Source: Actinomycetes bacterium
Lineage (GTDB): Bacteria; Actinomycetota; Actinomycetes; Actinomycetales; Cellulomonadaceae
DNA: 6,768 nt
NCBI GenBank assembly: GCA_023389545.1
Contig: JAEWEI010000166.1
Span: 1-6,768, forward strand
Direction of reading: 5' to 3'
Shown: piece after piece, positions 1 to 6,768 of the stretch
Layout of the letters: each line of letters starts with the position of its first letter
How positions within the stretch are numbered: position 1 is the stretch's first letter
The notes under the pieces: generated by a model
The model's input: only the letters and a program-made list of their open reading frames with translations
The model's database searches: none
Told to the model about the DNA's origin: nothing
Made by a program: the position numbers and the translations under genes

Positions 1-492
1 GGGCTGGACCGCGACGTCGTGCGCCTCACCGACGAGCAGGCCGACCAGTTGGCGGCACTGGGCGCCGAGGCCGCCGCCGTGGCCCGCGGCCGCGAGGGCG
101 TCTGGGTCGAGACGAAACCGACTGCCGTGGTGGTCCACACCCGGCTGGCCGACCCGGAGGTCGCGCAGACCGCCGAGCAGGAGTCCCTCGCCCTCGGCGA
201 GCGTCTGGGCACCGGGGTCATCCACGGCAAGGCGGTGGTCGAGCTCACCGTGCTGCACGCCAGCAAGGGCGAGGCGCTGACCGCGCTCCGCGAGGAGATC
301 GGGGCGCCCGTCGTGATCTACGCGGGTGACGACGTGACGGACGAGCGGGCCTTCGCCGCGCTGGGGCCGGCCGACGTGACCATCAAGGTGGGGCCCGGCG
401 ACACTGGCGCGCAGTACCGGATCGACACCCCCGAGGGCGTCGTGGCGGCTCTCGCACGGTTCCGCGACGAGCTGAGGCCGCCCGCCCACTGA
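1..492 (+). CDS. otsB: Trehalose-6-phosphate phosphatase, C-terminal part (5' end outside window)
   Basis: Removes phosphate from trehalose-6-phosphate, the last step of the OtsA-OtsB trehalose pathway, in the cytoplasm. The frame is open from base 1 to the TGA at 490-492, so only the last 163 residues are seen and the nucleophile motif (DxDGT type) lies outside. What remains matches the HAD-superfamily OtsB fold. There is a GVWVETKP segment followed by H-T-R near residues 33-48, then HGKAVVEL, then the lysine of ASKGEAL. The acidic Mg-binding motif GDDVTDERAF follows at about residues 109-118. The end, QYRIDTPEGVVAAL, is typical of the family C-terminus. A GTG at 19 is only an internal codon. 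The gene probably follows otsA or lies near it, but this is not visible. No strong terminator follows; only an 8-base GC inverted repeat with a long loop (493-500 and 542-549) lies in the 76-base gap. Confidence 0.93.
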   Translation, partial: GLDRDVVRLTDEQADQLAALGAEAAAVARGREGVWVETKPTAVVVHTRLADPEVAQTAEQESLALGERLGTGVIHGKAVVELTVLHASKGEALTALREEIGAPVVIYAGDDVTDERAFAALGPADVTIKVGPGDTGAQYRIDTPEGVVAALARFRDELRPPAH

Positions 493-556
493 GCGGCGGC
501 TGAGGCTCGGCGCGAATCCGCTCTCCGGTTCCGCCACGCGGGCCGCCGCCCGTGGG

Positions 557-562
557 TAGCGT
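557..562 (+). promoter_or_regulatory. Putative -10 element of a leaderless promoter
   Basis: TAGCGT fits the actinobacterial TANNNT -10 consensus. It ends 6 bases before the ATG at 569, so transcription would begin at or next to the A of the start codon. No Shine-Dalgarno sequence precedes this ATG, which supports leaderless translation. No convincing -35 box is seen; TTCCGC at 529-534 is too far away. The call rests on spacing and motif alone. Confidence 0.5.
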
Positions 563-568
563 GCCGAG

Positions 569-2131
569 ATGACCAGGCCGCGGCAGATGCTGCCCGTGGC
601 CCTCGATGAGGACGGAGGGCTGTCTTCTTCGCCGAGCTCAGACCCGCCCCGCGTCGCCGCAGACGACCCGACGTCGCGCCGCCGCCTGCTGCGCTGGTGG
701 CCGGTGGCGGCTGTCGCGGCTGTCGCCCTGATGGGCGGCCAGGCGGTGCTCGACCAGCGCGAGCGCGCCGCGCTGGACCGCCTCCGCAACCTGCCCGGCG
801 TGCTGCTCCCCCTCGATGCGTCGATGCGCGAGCTGTGGCGCACCGACGACCTGAGCGGCATCCCCAGCGCGGGCGTCGGATCGGACTTCGCGATCGGGGC
901 CATGCGGCCCGACGGTTCCCAGGTGGTGCGCCTCGTCGACGGGCCCACCGGCGGGGTGCGGTGGGAGCTGCCCGTCACCGGCGCGGAGACCGCACTCCCC
1001 GAAGAACGCTCCTGGAACGGCCCCTACTGCGCCTCGGCCACAGACGGCCTGCTGGCATGCCGGGTGGCCGACCAATACGAGGTGGGCAGTGACGCGACAT
1101 CGCTGCTTCAGCCGACGGAGCCCGACACGCCTGTCCCCACCAGGTCACGGCTGGTGGTGATCGACTCCAGCGCGCGACGGGTCGTCGCAGAGCACCCGAC
1201 GTCGTTCCGGGAACCGGCCACGGTCACCAGCGATCTCTTCGTGGTCGGCGACGCGGCTCAGGACCAGAGCATCGTCCTCGAGGCCGCAGACCTGCGGACA
1301 GGCGAGGTGCGGTGGCGCCGGACTTTGGCCGCGGCCCCAGCAGAGGACGGCGAGGTCGACATCACGCCTGCGGCGCCGGATGCCAACGTCATGTCGACGT
1401 GGCTCTCGGCGCTCCCCGACGGCCGACTCCTCGTCCACCATCACCAAACCGACTGGGTCCTGTCATCGAGCGGGGACGTCCTCCAGGAAGTCGCCTCAAC
1501 GCAGCAGGGGTCGGCGCTGCAGCACGTGCGGGGGTCGACCTTCCTCATCACGCCCTGGAATGGCGTCGGCAGAGCCTCCCTGCTCCTCCCGGACGGTTCG
1601 CGCACGCAGACAAGTGGGTGGCCGCTCGGGTTGTCCGTCGATGACGGCTCCGCGCCGGGGCAGTGTTTCCTCACCGACGGCGGGCTCTTGGTCGTGAACT
1701 GCGCCACCGGCGCACAGCTCTGGGATACCGAGGTCGCCCAGCCCAGTGGCGGCATCCTGCTCGACGGGATCCTGTACCTCTCATCCGGCGCGTGGGTCGT
1801 GGCGCTCGATACCCACCAGCATCGGACGCTGTGGACGTGGGAGCGCGAGGGCCGCGGCGTCGCCTGGGACGGCCTCTTCACCGACGGGCGAGACCTCTAT
1901 GTTCTGGACTGGCGGGCGGATGCCGACGCTCCGGCCTTTGATCGCAACTCGACCGGCTCCTTCCGCGTCGTCACGCTCTCCACCGAGGACGGCTCCGAGT
2001 TATGGGCGGCGCCGCTCGACGTGCGCGCTCAGTCTGATGACGTCTGGGCGATGGCGCTCGCCGGGCGGCTCCTCGTCCGCGAGATGTCGGCTACCGGGAC
2101 TATGCCGATCCGCGTCTTCGGCAGCGGATAG
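569..2131 (+). CDS. Membrane-anchored PQQ-like beta-propeller protein
   Basis: A 520-residue protein of unknown specific role. Residues 1-42 are hydrophilic and end in a basic RRRLLR stretch. One hydrophobic helix follows at about 43-61 (WWPVAAVAAVALMGG type) with no signal-peptidase site or lipobox, so it is probably a signal anchor with the rest outside the cell. The body carries repeated blade-like strands ending in G-x-x-x-W motifs: GGVRW (128-132), TGEVRW (244-249), TGAQLW (380-385), HRTLW (418-422) and DGSELW (474-479). These resemble PQQ-like (YVTN/quinoprotein-type) propeller repeats. Cysteines 154/164 and 366/378 could pair as disulfides outside the cell. I see no catalytic motif, so a binding or scaffold role is as likely as an enzyme. 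The ATG at 569 has no ribosome binding site but sits at the expected distance from a -10 element. Codon 478 is a rare TTA. The gene appears monocistronic. The frame and membrane anchor are clear; the fold assignment is moderately sure. Confidence 0.85.
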   Translation: MTRPRQMLPVALDEDGGLSSSPSSDPPRVAADDPTSRRRLLRWWPVAAVAAVALMGGQAVLDQRERAALDRLRNLPGVLLPLDASMRELWRTDDLSGIPSAGVGSDFAIGAMRPDGSQVVRLVDGPTGGVRWELPVTGAETALPEERSWNGPYCASATDGLLACRVADQYEVGSDATSLLQPTEPDTPVPTRSRLVVIDSSARRVVAEHPTSFREPATVTSDLFVVGDAAQDQSIVLEAADLRTGEVRWRRTLAAAPAEDGEVDITPAAPDANVMSTWLSALPDGRLLVHHHQTDWVLSSSGDVLQEVASTQQGSALQHVRGSTFLITPWNGVGRASLLLPDGSRTQTSGWPLGLSVDDGSAPGQCFLTDGGLLVVNCATGAQLWDTEVAQPSGGILLDGILYLSSGAWVVALDTHQHRTLWTWEREGRGVAWDGLFTDGRDLYVLDWRADADAPAFDRNSTGSFRVVTLSTEDGSELWAAPLDVRAQSDDVWAMALAGRLLVREMSATGTMPIRVFGSG

Positions 2132-2150
2132 CCACGCCAGGCAGGTCATT

Positions 2151-2164
2151 TCCCCCATCGGGGA
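2151..2164 (+). terminator. Weak hairpin after the propeller gene
   Basis: TCCCC and GGGGA form a 5-bp stem around a CATC loop, 20 bases after the TAG at 2129-2131. GCCAC (2131-2135) and GTGGC (2166-2170) could add an outer pairing. No T-run follows. It may be a weak terminator or chance in GC-rich DNA. Confidence 0.25.
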
Positions 2165-2228
2165 TGTGGCAGGATGGGCGGCAGACCGCGGGCTTCAGCG
2201 TCGAACCGACGATGGCCGCCTTCGGACT

Positions 2229-2253
2229 GTGTCAGCGGCGACACTTCTGACAC
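2229..2253 (+). promoter_or_regulatory. Inverted repeat upstream of the sugar ATPase gene, possible operator
   Basis: TGTCAG (2230-2235) and CTGACA (2247-2252) are perfect 6-base inverted arms 11 bases apart. A second, overlapping pair, GTGTC (2229-2233) and GACAC (2240-2244), could form a small hairpin, and GACAC recurs at 2249-2253. The site lies 50-74 bases before the ATG at 2303, a plausible place for a repressor or for a -35 region, as CTGACA resembles TTGACA. No -10 box at the right spacing could be found, and no known regulator motif is recognised. Confidence 0.3.
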
Positions 2254-2302
2254 CTTTCACAACGGATCGTCCGGCATGTACCTGCCGGTGAAGGGAAATG
2301 AC

Positions 2303-3430
<1,128 letters not shown>

Positions 3431-3446
3431 TCCACCACGCACCACA

Positions 3447-3486
3447 CCTGAGGGCGGGTCCGGCTGCTGCCGGGCCCGCCCTCAGG
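3447..3486 (+). terminator. Strong GC-rich hairpin terminator after ugpC
   Basis: Two 18-base arms (3447-3464 and 3469-3486) pair throughout with one G-T wobble, around a TGCT loop. The structure starts 16 bases after the TGA at 3428-3430. No T-run follows, which is common for actinobacterial terminators. It separates the ATPase gene from the DUF4032 gene, so the two are probably transcribed separately. Confidence 0.8.
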
Positions 3487-3544
3487 CGTTCGCCCAGATG
3501 AACCTGTGCGCATCTCCCCAGCAGTCTCTGAGAGGATCGAGGCC

Positions 3545-4837
3545 ATGAGTCCCCGCCCGCAGCGGTTGCAGATCACCGCGGCGTCCCCCGATCCGGCACT
3601 GCTCGACCTCCCGTGGCACATCCCGCTCGAGGACTGGCCCGCTGAGAACCTCGCCGCGCTCCCCCGCGGCATCTCGCGGCACATCGTGCGCTTCGCCCGC
3701 CTCTCCGGTCGCGTCATCGCGATCAAGGAGATCGGCGAGTCCGTGGCGTACCGCGAATACGAGCTGCTGCGCCAGCTCAACCGGCTCGATGTGCCGTGCG
3801 TCGAGCCGGTGGGGGTCATCACCGGCCGCACCACGCCTGAGGGCGAGCCGCTCGAGGCGGTGCTCATCACCAAGCACCTGCAGTTCTCGCTGCCGTACCG
3901 CGCGTTGTTCAGCCAGACGCTGCGCCCCGACACCGCCACGCGCCTCATCGACGCCCTCGCGGTGCTGCTCGTGCGGCTGCACCTCATCGGGTTCTACTGG
4001 GGTGACGTGTCGCTGTCGAACACCCTATTCCGCCGTGACGCCGAGACGTTCGCCGCGTACCTGGTCGACGCCGAGACGGGCGACCTGCACGACACGCTGA
4101 CCGAGGGGCAGCGCGCCTACGACCTCGAGGTCGCGCGCGTGAACATCATCGGCGAGCTCATGGACCTGCAGGCCGGCGAGTTCCTGGAGGACGACGTCGA
4201 CGCGATCGCCATCGGCGAGATGCTGGTCGAGAGGTACACCGAGCTGTGGACCACGCTCACGGACGCCGAGTCGTTCGGCCTGGACGACCGCTGGCGCGTG
4301 CAGGCGCGCATTGAGCGCCTCAACGACCTCGGGTTCGATGTGGGCGAGCTCGACATCACCACCGACGTGGGCGGCACCACCGTCAGCATCCAGCCCAAGG
4401 TCGTCGACGCCGGGCACCACTCACGGCGGTTGATGCGCCTGACCGGGCTCGACGTTCAGGAGAACCAGGCGCGCCGGCTGCTCAACGACCTCGACTCCTA
4501 CCGCGCCGCCACGCACCGCCAGGGCGAGGACGAGTCGTTCGTCGCGCACGACTGGCTCACCGAGGTCTTCGAGCCGGCGGTGCGCGCCGTGCCCCGCGAG
4601 CTGCGGCTCAAGCTGGAGCCCGCGCAGGTCTTCCACGAGCTGCTGGACCACCGCTGGTTCCTGTCCCAGCAGCAGCGCCGGGACGTGCCGATGCCGGAGG
4701 CGACCCGCTCCTATGTGGAGAACATCTTGCCGGGGCGCCCGGACGAGCAGGCCATCCTGGGGGTCAGCGCCGCCGACCTGCGGGAGGAGACCGGCTCCCT
4801 CCCCGCCGTCGACGACACCCGCGCGTCGAACGACTGA
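3545..4837 (+). CDS. DUF4032 protein with kinase-like N-terminal domain
   Basis: A 430-residue cytoplasmic protein without signal peptide or membrane helix. Residues from about 45 to 180 read like a protein-kinase-fold domain of the lipopolysaccharide-kinase/RIO/APH type. K61 in RVIAIKEIG fits the ATP-binding lysine, and E71 or E73 in YREYELL the helix-C glutamate. VLITKHL (106-112) fits the hinge. GDVSLSN supplies the catalytic aspartate D154 and metal-binding N159, and LVDAET supplies the second metal aspartate D175, in place of DFG. Residues from about 215 to 395 match what I recall of the DUF4032 domain (charged, helical, with QPKVVDAGHHSRRLMRLTGLDVQENQARRLLNDL). The last 30 residues look disordered. 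The ATG at 3545 is preferred over GTG 3506 because GAGAGGA (3530-3536) lies 8 bases upstream and the longer form has no ribosome binding site. The gene sits alone between two hairpins. Substrate and pathway are unknown. The family call is recalled, not searched. Confidence 0.9.
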   Translation: MSPRPQRLQITAASPDPALLDLPWHIPLEDWPAENLAALPRGISRHIVRFARLSGRVIAIKEIGESVAYREYELLRQLNRLDVPCVEPVGVITGRTTPEGEPLEAVLITKHLQFSLPYRALFSQTLRPDTATRLIDALAVLLVRLHLIGFYWGDVSLSNTLFRRDAETFAAYLVDAETGDLHDTLTEGQRAYDLEVARVNIIGELMDLQAGEFLEDDVDAIAIGEMLVERYTELWTTLTDAESFGLDDRWRVQARIERLNDLGFDVGELDITTDVGGTTVSIQPKVVDAGHHSRRLMRLTGLDVQENQARRLLNDLDSYRAATHRQGEDESFVAHDWLTEVFEPAVRAVPRELRLKLEPAQVFHELLDHRWFLSQQQRRDVPMPEATRSYVENILPGRPDEQAILGVSAADLREETGSLPAVDDTRASND

Positions 4838-4850
4838 ACGCGACGGCGGG
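4802..4850. repeat. Inverted repeat spanning the DUF4032 stop codon
   Basis: CCCGCCGTCG (4802-4811) and CGACGGCGGG (4841-4850) are perfect 10-base inverted arms with a 29-base loop that holds the TGA at 4835-4837. They could form a stem at the 3' end of the mRNA, perhaps acting with the hairpin at 4884-4922. With GC this high, chance is possible. Confidence 0.45.
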
Positions 4851-4883
4851 ACGCACTGTCGGGCCGCTTCGCCACTCGACGAC

Positions 4884-4922
4884 GCCTCGCCCTCACGCCA
4901 CTGGACGGTGCGAGGGCGAGGC
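4884..4922. terminator. Hairpin between convergent genes, probable bidirectional terminator
   Basis: GCCTCGCCCTC (4884-4894) pairs perfectly with GAGGGCGAGGC (4912-4922). After one A-C mismatch the stem continues for about 4 pairs around a 7-base loop. It lies 46 bases past the stop of the DUF4032 gene and 17 bases past the stop of the binding-protein gene on the other strand, so it can serve both. No T-run is present on either side. Confidence 0.65.
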
Positions 4923-4939
4923 CGCCGAGCCGGTCTGGC

Positions 4940-5947
4940 TCAGCTCGTCTTGGGCAGGCCCGGCGGGTTGGTCTCCGGCTTCTCGATGGCCTCGTCCTGC
5001 AGCCCCCAGCGTTCGAGCACCTGGGTGTAGGCGCCGTCCTCGAAGACGTGCTCGAGCGCCGCGGTCACCGCAGGCGCCAGGTCGGTGCCCTTGAGGGTCG
5101 CCACGGCGATCTGCGCGGTGAGCGGCCAGCCGCCGTTGAGCGTGCCCGCGACCCGGAAGTCCTGCGGTGAGGACGCCGCCGTGAAGGCGAGCGACGCGTT
5201 GGGTCCGACATAGGCGTCGAGCCGCCCGGACTGGAGCGCGAGGAGCGCGTCGCTCAGGTTCTCGAAGTACTCCGGCTCGCCGCCGGCGATGGGATCGAGC
5301 CCCTTCGCGATGTTCTCCTCGTTCCACGCCAGCAGGATCTTCTCCTGGTTGGTGCCCGATCCGACGGCCACTTTGAGCCCGGCGATGTCGGCCGGCTCGG
5401 TGATCGACTCCACGTCCCCGTTCGCCCCGACGATCCAGCCGAGCTGGTCATTGCGGTAGGAGGAGAAGTCGTACAGCTCCTTGCGCTCCTCCGTGACTGT
5501 CACGTTGGAGATGACGGCGTCCACGTCCTGCGACTGGAGGGCCAGCGGCCAGTCCGCCCAGGCGCGCACCTCGAGCTGGAGCTCGAGGCCGAGCGCGTCG
5601 GCGACGATCTGGGCGATGTCCGTCTCATTGCCGATGGGCGTCTTCTCGTCGTCGGCGAGGAACGTGAGCGGCGCGCTGCCGCCGGCGCTCGTGGCGACCT
5701 TCAGCACGCCACGCTCGGCGATCGCGGCGGGCAGCAGCGCGACCGCGTCCGGGTCCTCGGTGCTGCGCACCCGGTTCTGCTCGGGGCTGGTGCTGATCTC
5801 CAGGCCCACTGCCTCGGCCTGCGCGGAGGTGTCGCCGCCTGCGGCGTCGTCCGTGCCCGCCTGGGCGCCGGCGCACGCGGCGAGCGCCAGCAGGGGCACG
5901 ACGGCCAGTGCGGTCACGAGCCTTGCTCGTCGGGTCGATGCGGTCAC
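4940..5947 (-). CDS. ABC importer substrate-binding lipoprotein, SBP family 3 (polar amino acid type)
   Basis: A 335-residue lipoprotein that captures a small solute outside the membrane and hands it to an ABC permease. A basic start (TRRAR), hydrophobic stretch and lipobox LAAC put the lipidated cysteine at 25; about 35 flexible residues follow. The two-lobe family 3 fold spans about 70-318. Marks are GVLKVATS (80-87), GNETDIAQIVADALG (106-120), NVTVTEERKELYDFSSYR (148-165) with R155 at the usual carboxylate-binding position, and VAVGSGTNQEK (193-203). GRLDAYVGPN (241-250) follows, with P/N where GlnH-type proteins usually have the aspartate that binds the amino group. GTG at 5947 is the start because it gives a complete signal peptide; AAGTGAG about 7 bases upstream is a modest ribosome binding site. 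It is probably co-transcribed with the ATPase gene upstream on the same strand. The exact ligand is not predictable. Confidence 0.92.
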   Translation of the reverse strand: MTASTRRARLVTALAVVPLLALAACAGAQAGTDDAAGGDTSAQAEAVGLEISTSPEQNRVRSTEDPDAVALLPAAIAERGVLKVATSAGGSAPLTFLADDEKTPIGNETDIAQIVADALGLELQLEVRAWADWPLALQSQDVDAVISNVTVTEERKELYDFSSYRNDQLGWIVGANGDVESITEPADIAGLKVAVGSGTNQEKILLAWNEENIAKGLDPIAGGEPEYFENLSDALLALQSGRLDAYVGPNASLAFTAASSPQDFRVAGTLNGGWPLTAQIAVATLKGTDLAPAVTAALEHVFEDGAYTQVLERWGLQDEAIEKPETNPPGLPKTS

Positions 5948-6003
5948 GGGATGCTCACTTTCGGTGGGGTGGGAGAACTGCGGGTGGCACGCGGCGCGCG
6001 CTC

Positions 6004-6028
6004 ACCCCTCGGGGCGTGGCCCCGGGGT
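6004..6028 (-). other. Intercistronic hairpin between ATPase and binding-protein genes
   Basis: Read on the minus strand, CCCCGGGGC (6027-6019) pairs with GCCCCGAGGG (6015-6006) around a CAC loop: 9 pairs with one bulged A. It lies in the 111-base gap between the two importer genes. It could protect the 3' end of the upstream message or partly terminate it. I see no -10 box in the gap that would give the binding protein its own promoter. Confidence 0.45.
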
Positions 6029-6058
6029 CTCGTGGGAGGACAGACGTGGGGCCTCGGC

Positions 6059-6768
6059 TCAGAGGACCTTGTCCAGGAACGCGCGGGTGCGCTCGTGGCG
6101 GGGGTGGTCGAGCACCTGCTCGGGCGGGCCCTGCTCGATGATCTGGCCCTCGTCCATGAACACGACTGTCGTGGCGACCTCGCGGGCGAAGCCGATCTCG
6201 TGGGTGACCACGACGAGCGTGGTGCCCGAGGACGCGAGGTCCTTGATCACGTCCAGCACCTCCCCCACGAGCTCGGGGTCCAGCGCCGAGGTCGGCTCGT
6301 CGAACAGGACGACCTTGGGGCGCAGCGCCAGGGCCCGCGCGATAGCGACCCGCTGCTGCTGCCCGCCGGAGAGCCGCCGCGGGTGCACGTCGGCCTTGTC
6401 CGCGAGGCCCACCCGCGCGAGCAGCGCCCGGGCCTCGACCTCCACCTCGGCGCGCGGCCTGCCCTGCGCGGAGACGGGCGCCTCGATCACGTTCTCCAGC
6501 GCCGTCAGGTGCGGGAACAGGTTGAAGGACTGGAACACGAATCCGATGTGGGTGCGCTGGCGCAGGATCTCCCGCTCCTTGAGCTCCTGCAGCACGCCGT
6601 GCGACGTGCGGCGGTAGCCGATGAGGTCGCCGTCGAGCGACACCAGCCCCCTGTCGACCTTCTCCAGGTGGTTGATGGCGCGCAGCAGCGTCGACTTCCC
6701 CGAGCCCGACGGGCCGAGGATCACCGTGACGTCGCCGGGCCGCACCTCGAGGTCGACGCCGCGCAGCA
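6059..6768 (-). CDS. Polar amino acid-type ABC importer ATPase (N-terminus cut by window edge)
   Basis: ATP-binding subunit of the GlnQ/HisP class, which drives the importer whose binding protein is encoded next. The frame runs off the window: 235 residues are seen, beginning [12 protein letters not shown], so perhaps 15-30 residues are missing. The GTG at 6745 is an internal valine, not the start. In fragment numbering: Walker [10 protein letters not shown] (18-26), Q-loop Q79 in [13 protein letters not shown], signature LSGGQQQR (132-139), Walker B VVLFDE (152-157), [14 protein letters not shown], and switch histidine H189 in [11 protein letters not shown]. All ATPase residues are present. 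Between Walker A and the Q-loop there is an extra charged stretch of about 20 residues ([18 protein letters not shown]) absent from short GlnQ proteins, which marks a subfamily. No permease gene is seen; it should lie upstream, beyond 6768. Confidence 0.94.
   Translation of the reverse strand, partial: LRGVDLEVRPGDVTVILGPSGSGKSTLLRAINHLEKVDRGLVSLDGDLIGYRRTSHGVLQELKEREILRQRTHIGFVFQSFNLFPHLTALENVIEAPVSAQGRPRAEVEVEARALLARVGLADKADVHPRRLSGGQQQRVAIARALALRPKVVLFDEPTSALDPELVGEVLDVIKDLASSGTTLVVVTHEIGFAREVATTVVFMDEGQIIEQGPPEQVLDHPRHERTRAFLDKVL

Noticed and set aside
493..549. GCGGCGGC/GCCGCCGC inverted repeat as an otsB terminator
   Set aside because: Only 8 bases of simple GC repeat with a 41-base loop and no T-run; easily chance in this base composition.
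2174..2302. N-terminal extension of the sugar ATPase, including the ATG at 2276
   Set aside because: The extra residues match no part of the family and lack a good ribosome binding site; AAGGGA sits correctly before the ATG at 2303.
2132..2302. Riboswitch or small RNA in the 171-base gap before the sugar ATPase gene
   Set aside because: Only short stems are present and no known riboswitch core could be recognised.
5481..6617. Open frame of 378 codons on the + strand across the importer genes
   Set aside because: The translation is dominated by S, R, T and A with no recognisable domain, and it crosses two well-supported genes and their gap on the other strand.

Overview
The window is chromosomal DNA from a high-GC Gram-positive actinobacterium. 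Third codon positions are strongly G/C-biased. Gene spacing is ordinary, intergenic hairpins are GC-rich, and one gene has a promoter of the actinobacterial leaderless type. The ABC ATPase sequence fits the Micrococcales (Cellulomonas-like), but genus cannot be fixed from this window. I see no tRNA, rRNA, CRISPR array, insertion sequence, prophage gene or attachment site, and no gene-free stretch longer than about 175 bases.

Layout on the + strand. Positions 1-492 hold the C-terminal part of trehalose-6-phosphate phosphatase (otsB). Positions 569-2131 encode a membrane-anchored extracytoplasmic beta-propeller protein, probably read from a leaderless transcript. After a 171-base gap with small inverted repeats comes a complete UgpC/MsmK/MsiK-type sugar-importer ATPase (2303-3430), closed by an 18-bp hairpin. 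A DUF4032 protein with a kinase-like N-terminal domain follows (3545-4837).

Layout on the - strand. The right third runs the other way. A polar-amino-acid-type ABC ATPase, cut by the window edge (6768-6059), is followed after 111 bases by its lipoprotein substrate-binding protein (5947-4940). This cassette converges on the DUF4032 gene, with a GC-rich hairpin between the two stop codons. The permease is not in view and probably lies beyond position 6768.

The genes form separate units. The sugar ATPase has no permease or binding protein beside it, which suggests an ATPase shared by several sugar importers. The right-hand pair is a dedicated solute importer. Its binding protein lacks the usual second-lobe aspartate at the amino-group site, so its ligand may not be an ordinary alpha-amino acid. 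The least understood gene is the DUF4032 protein: its catalytic residues look intact but I know of no assigned substrate. I found no clearly new multi-gene system; the findings are single-gene and regulatory leads.
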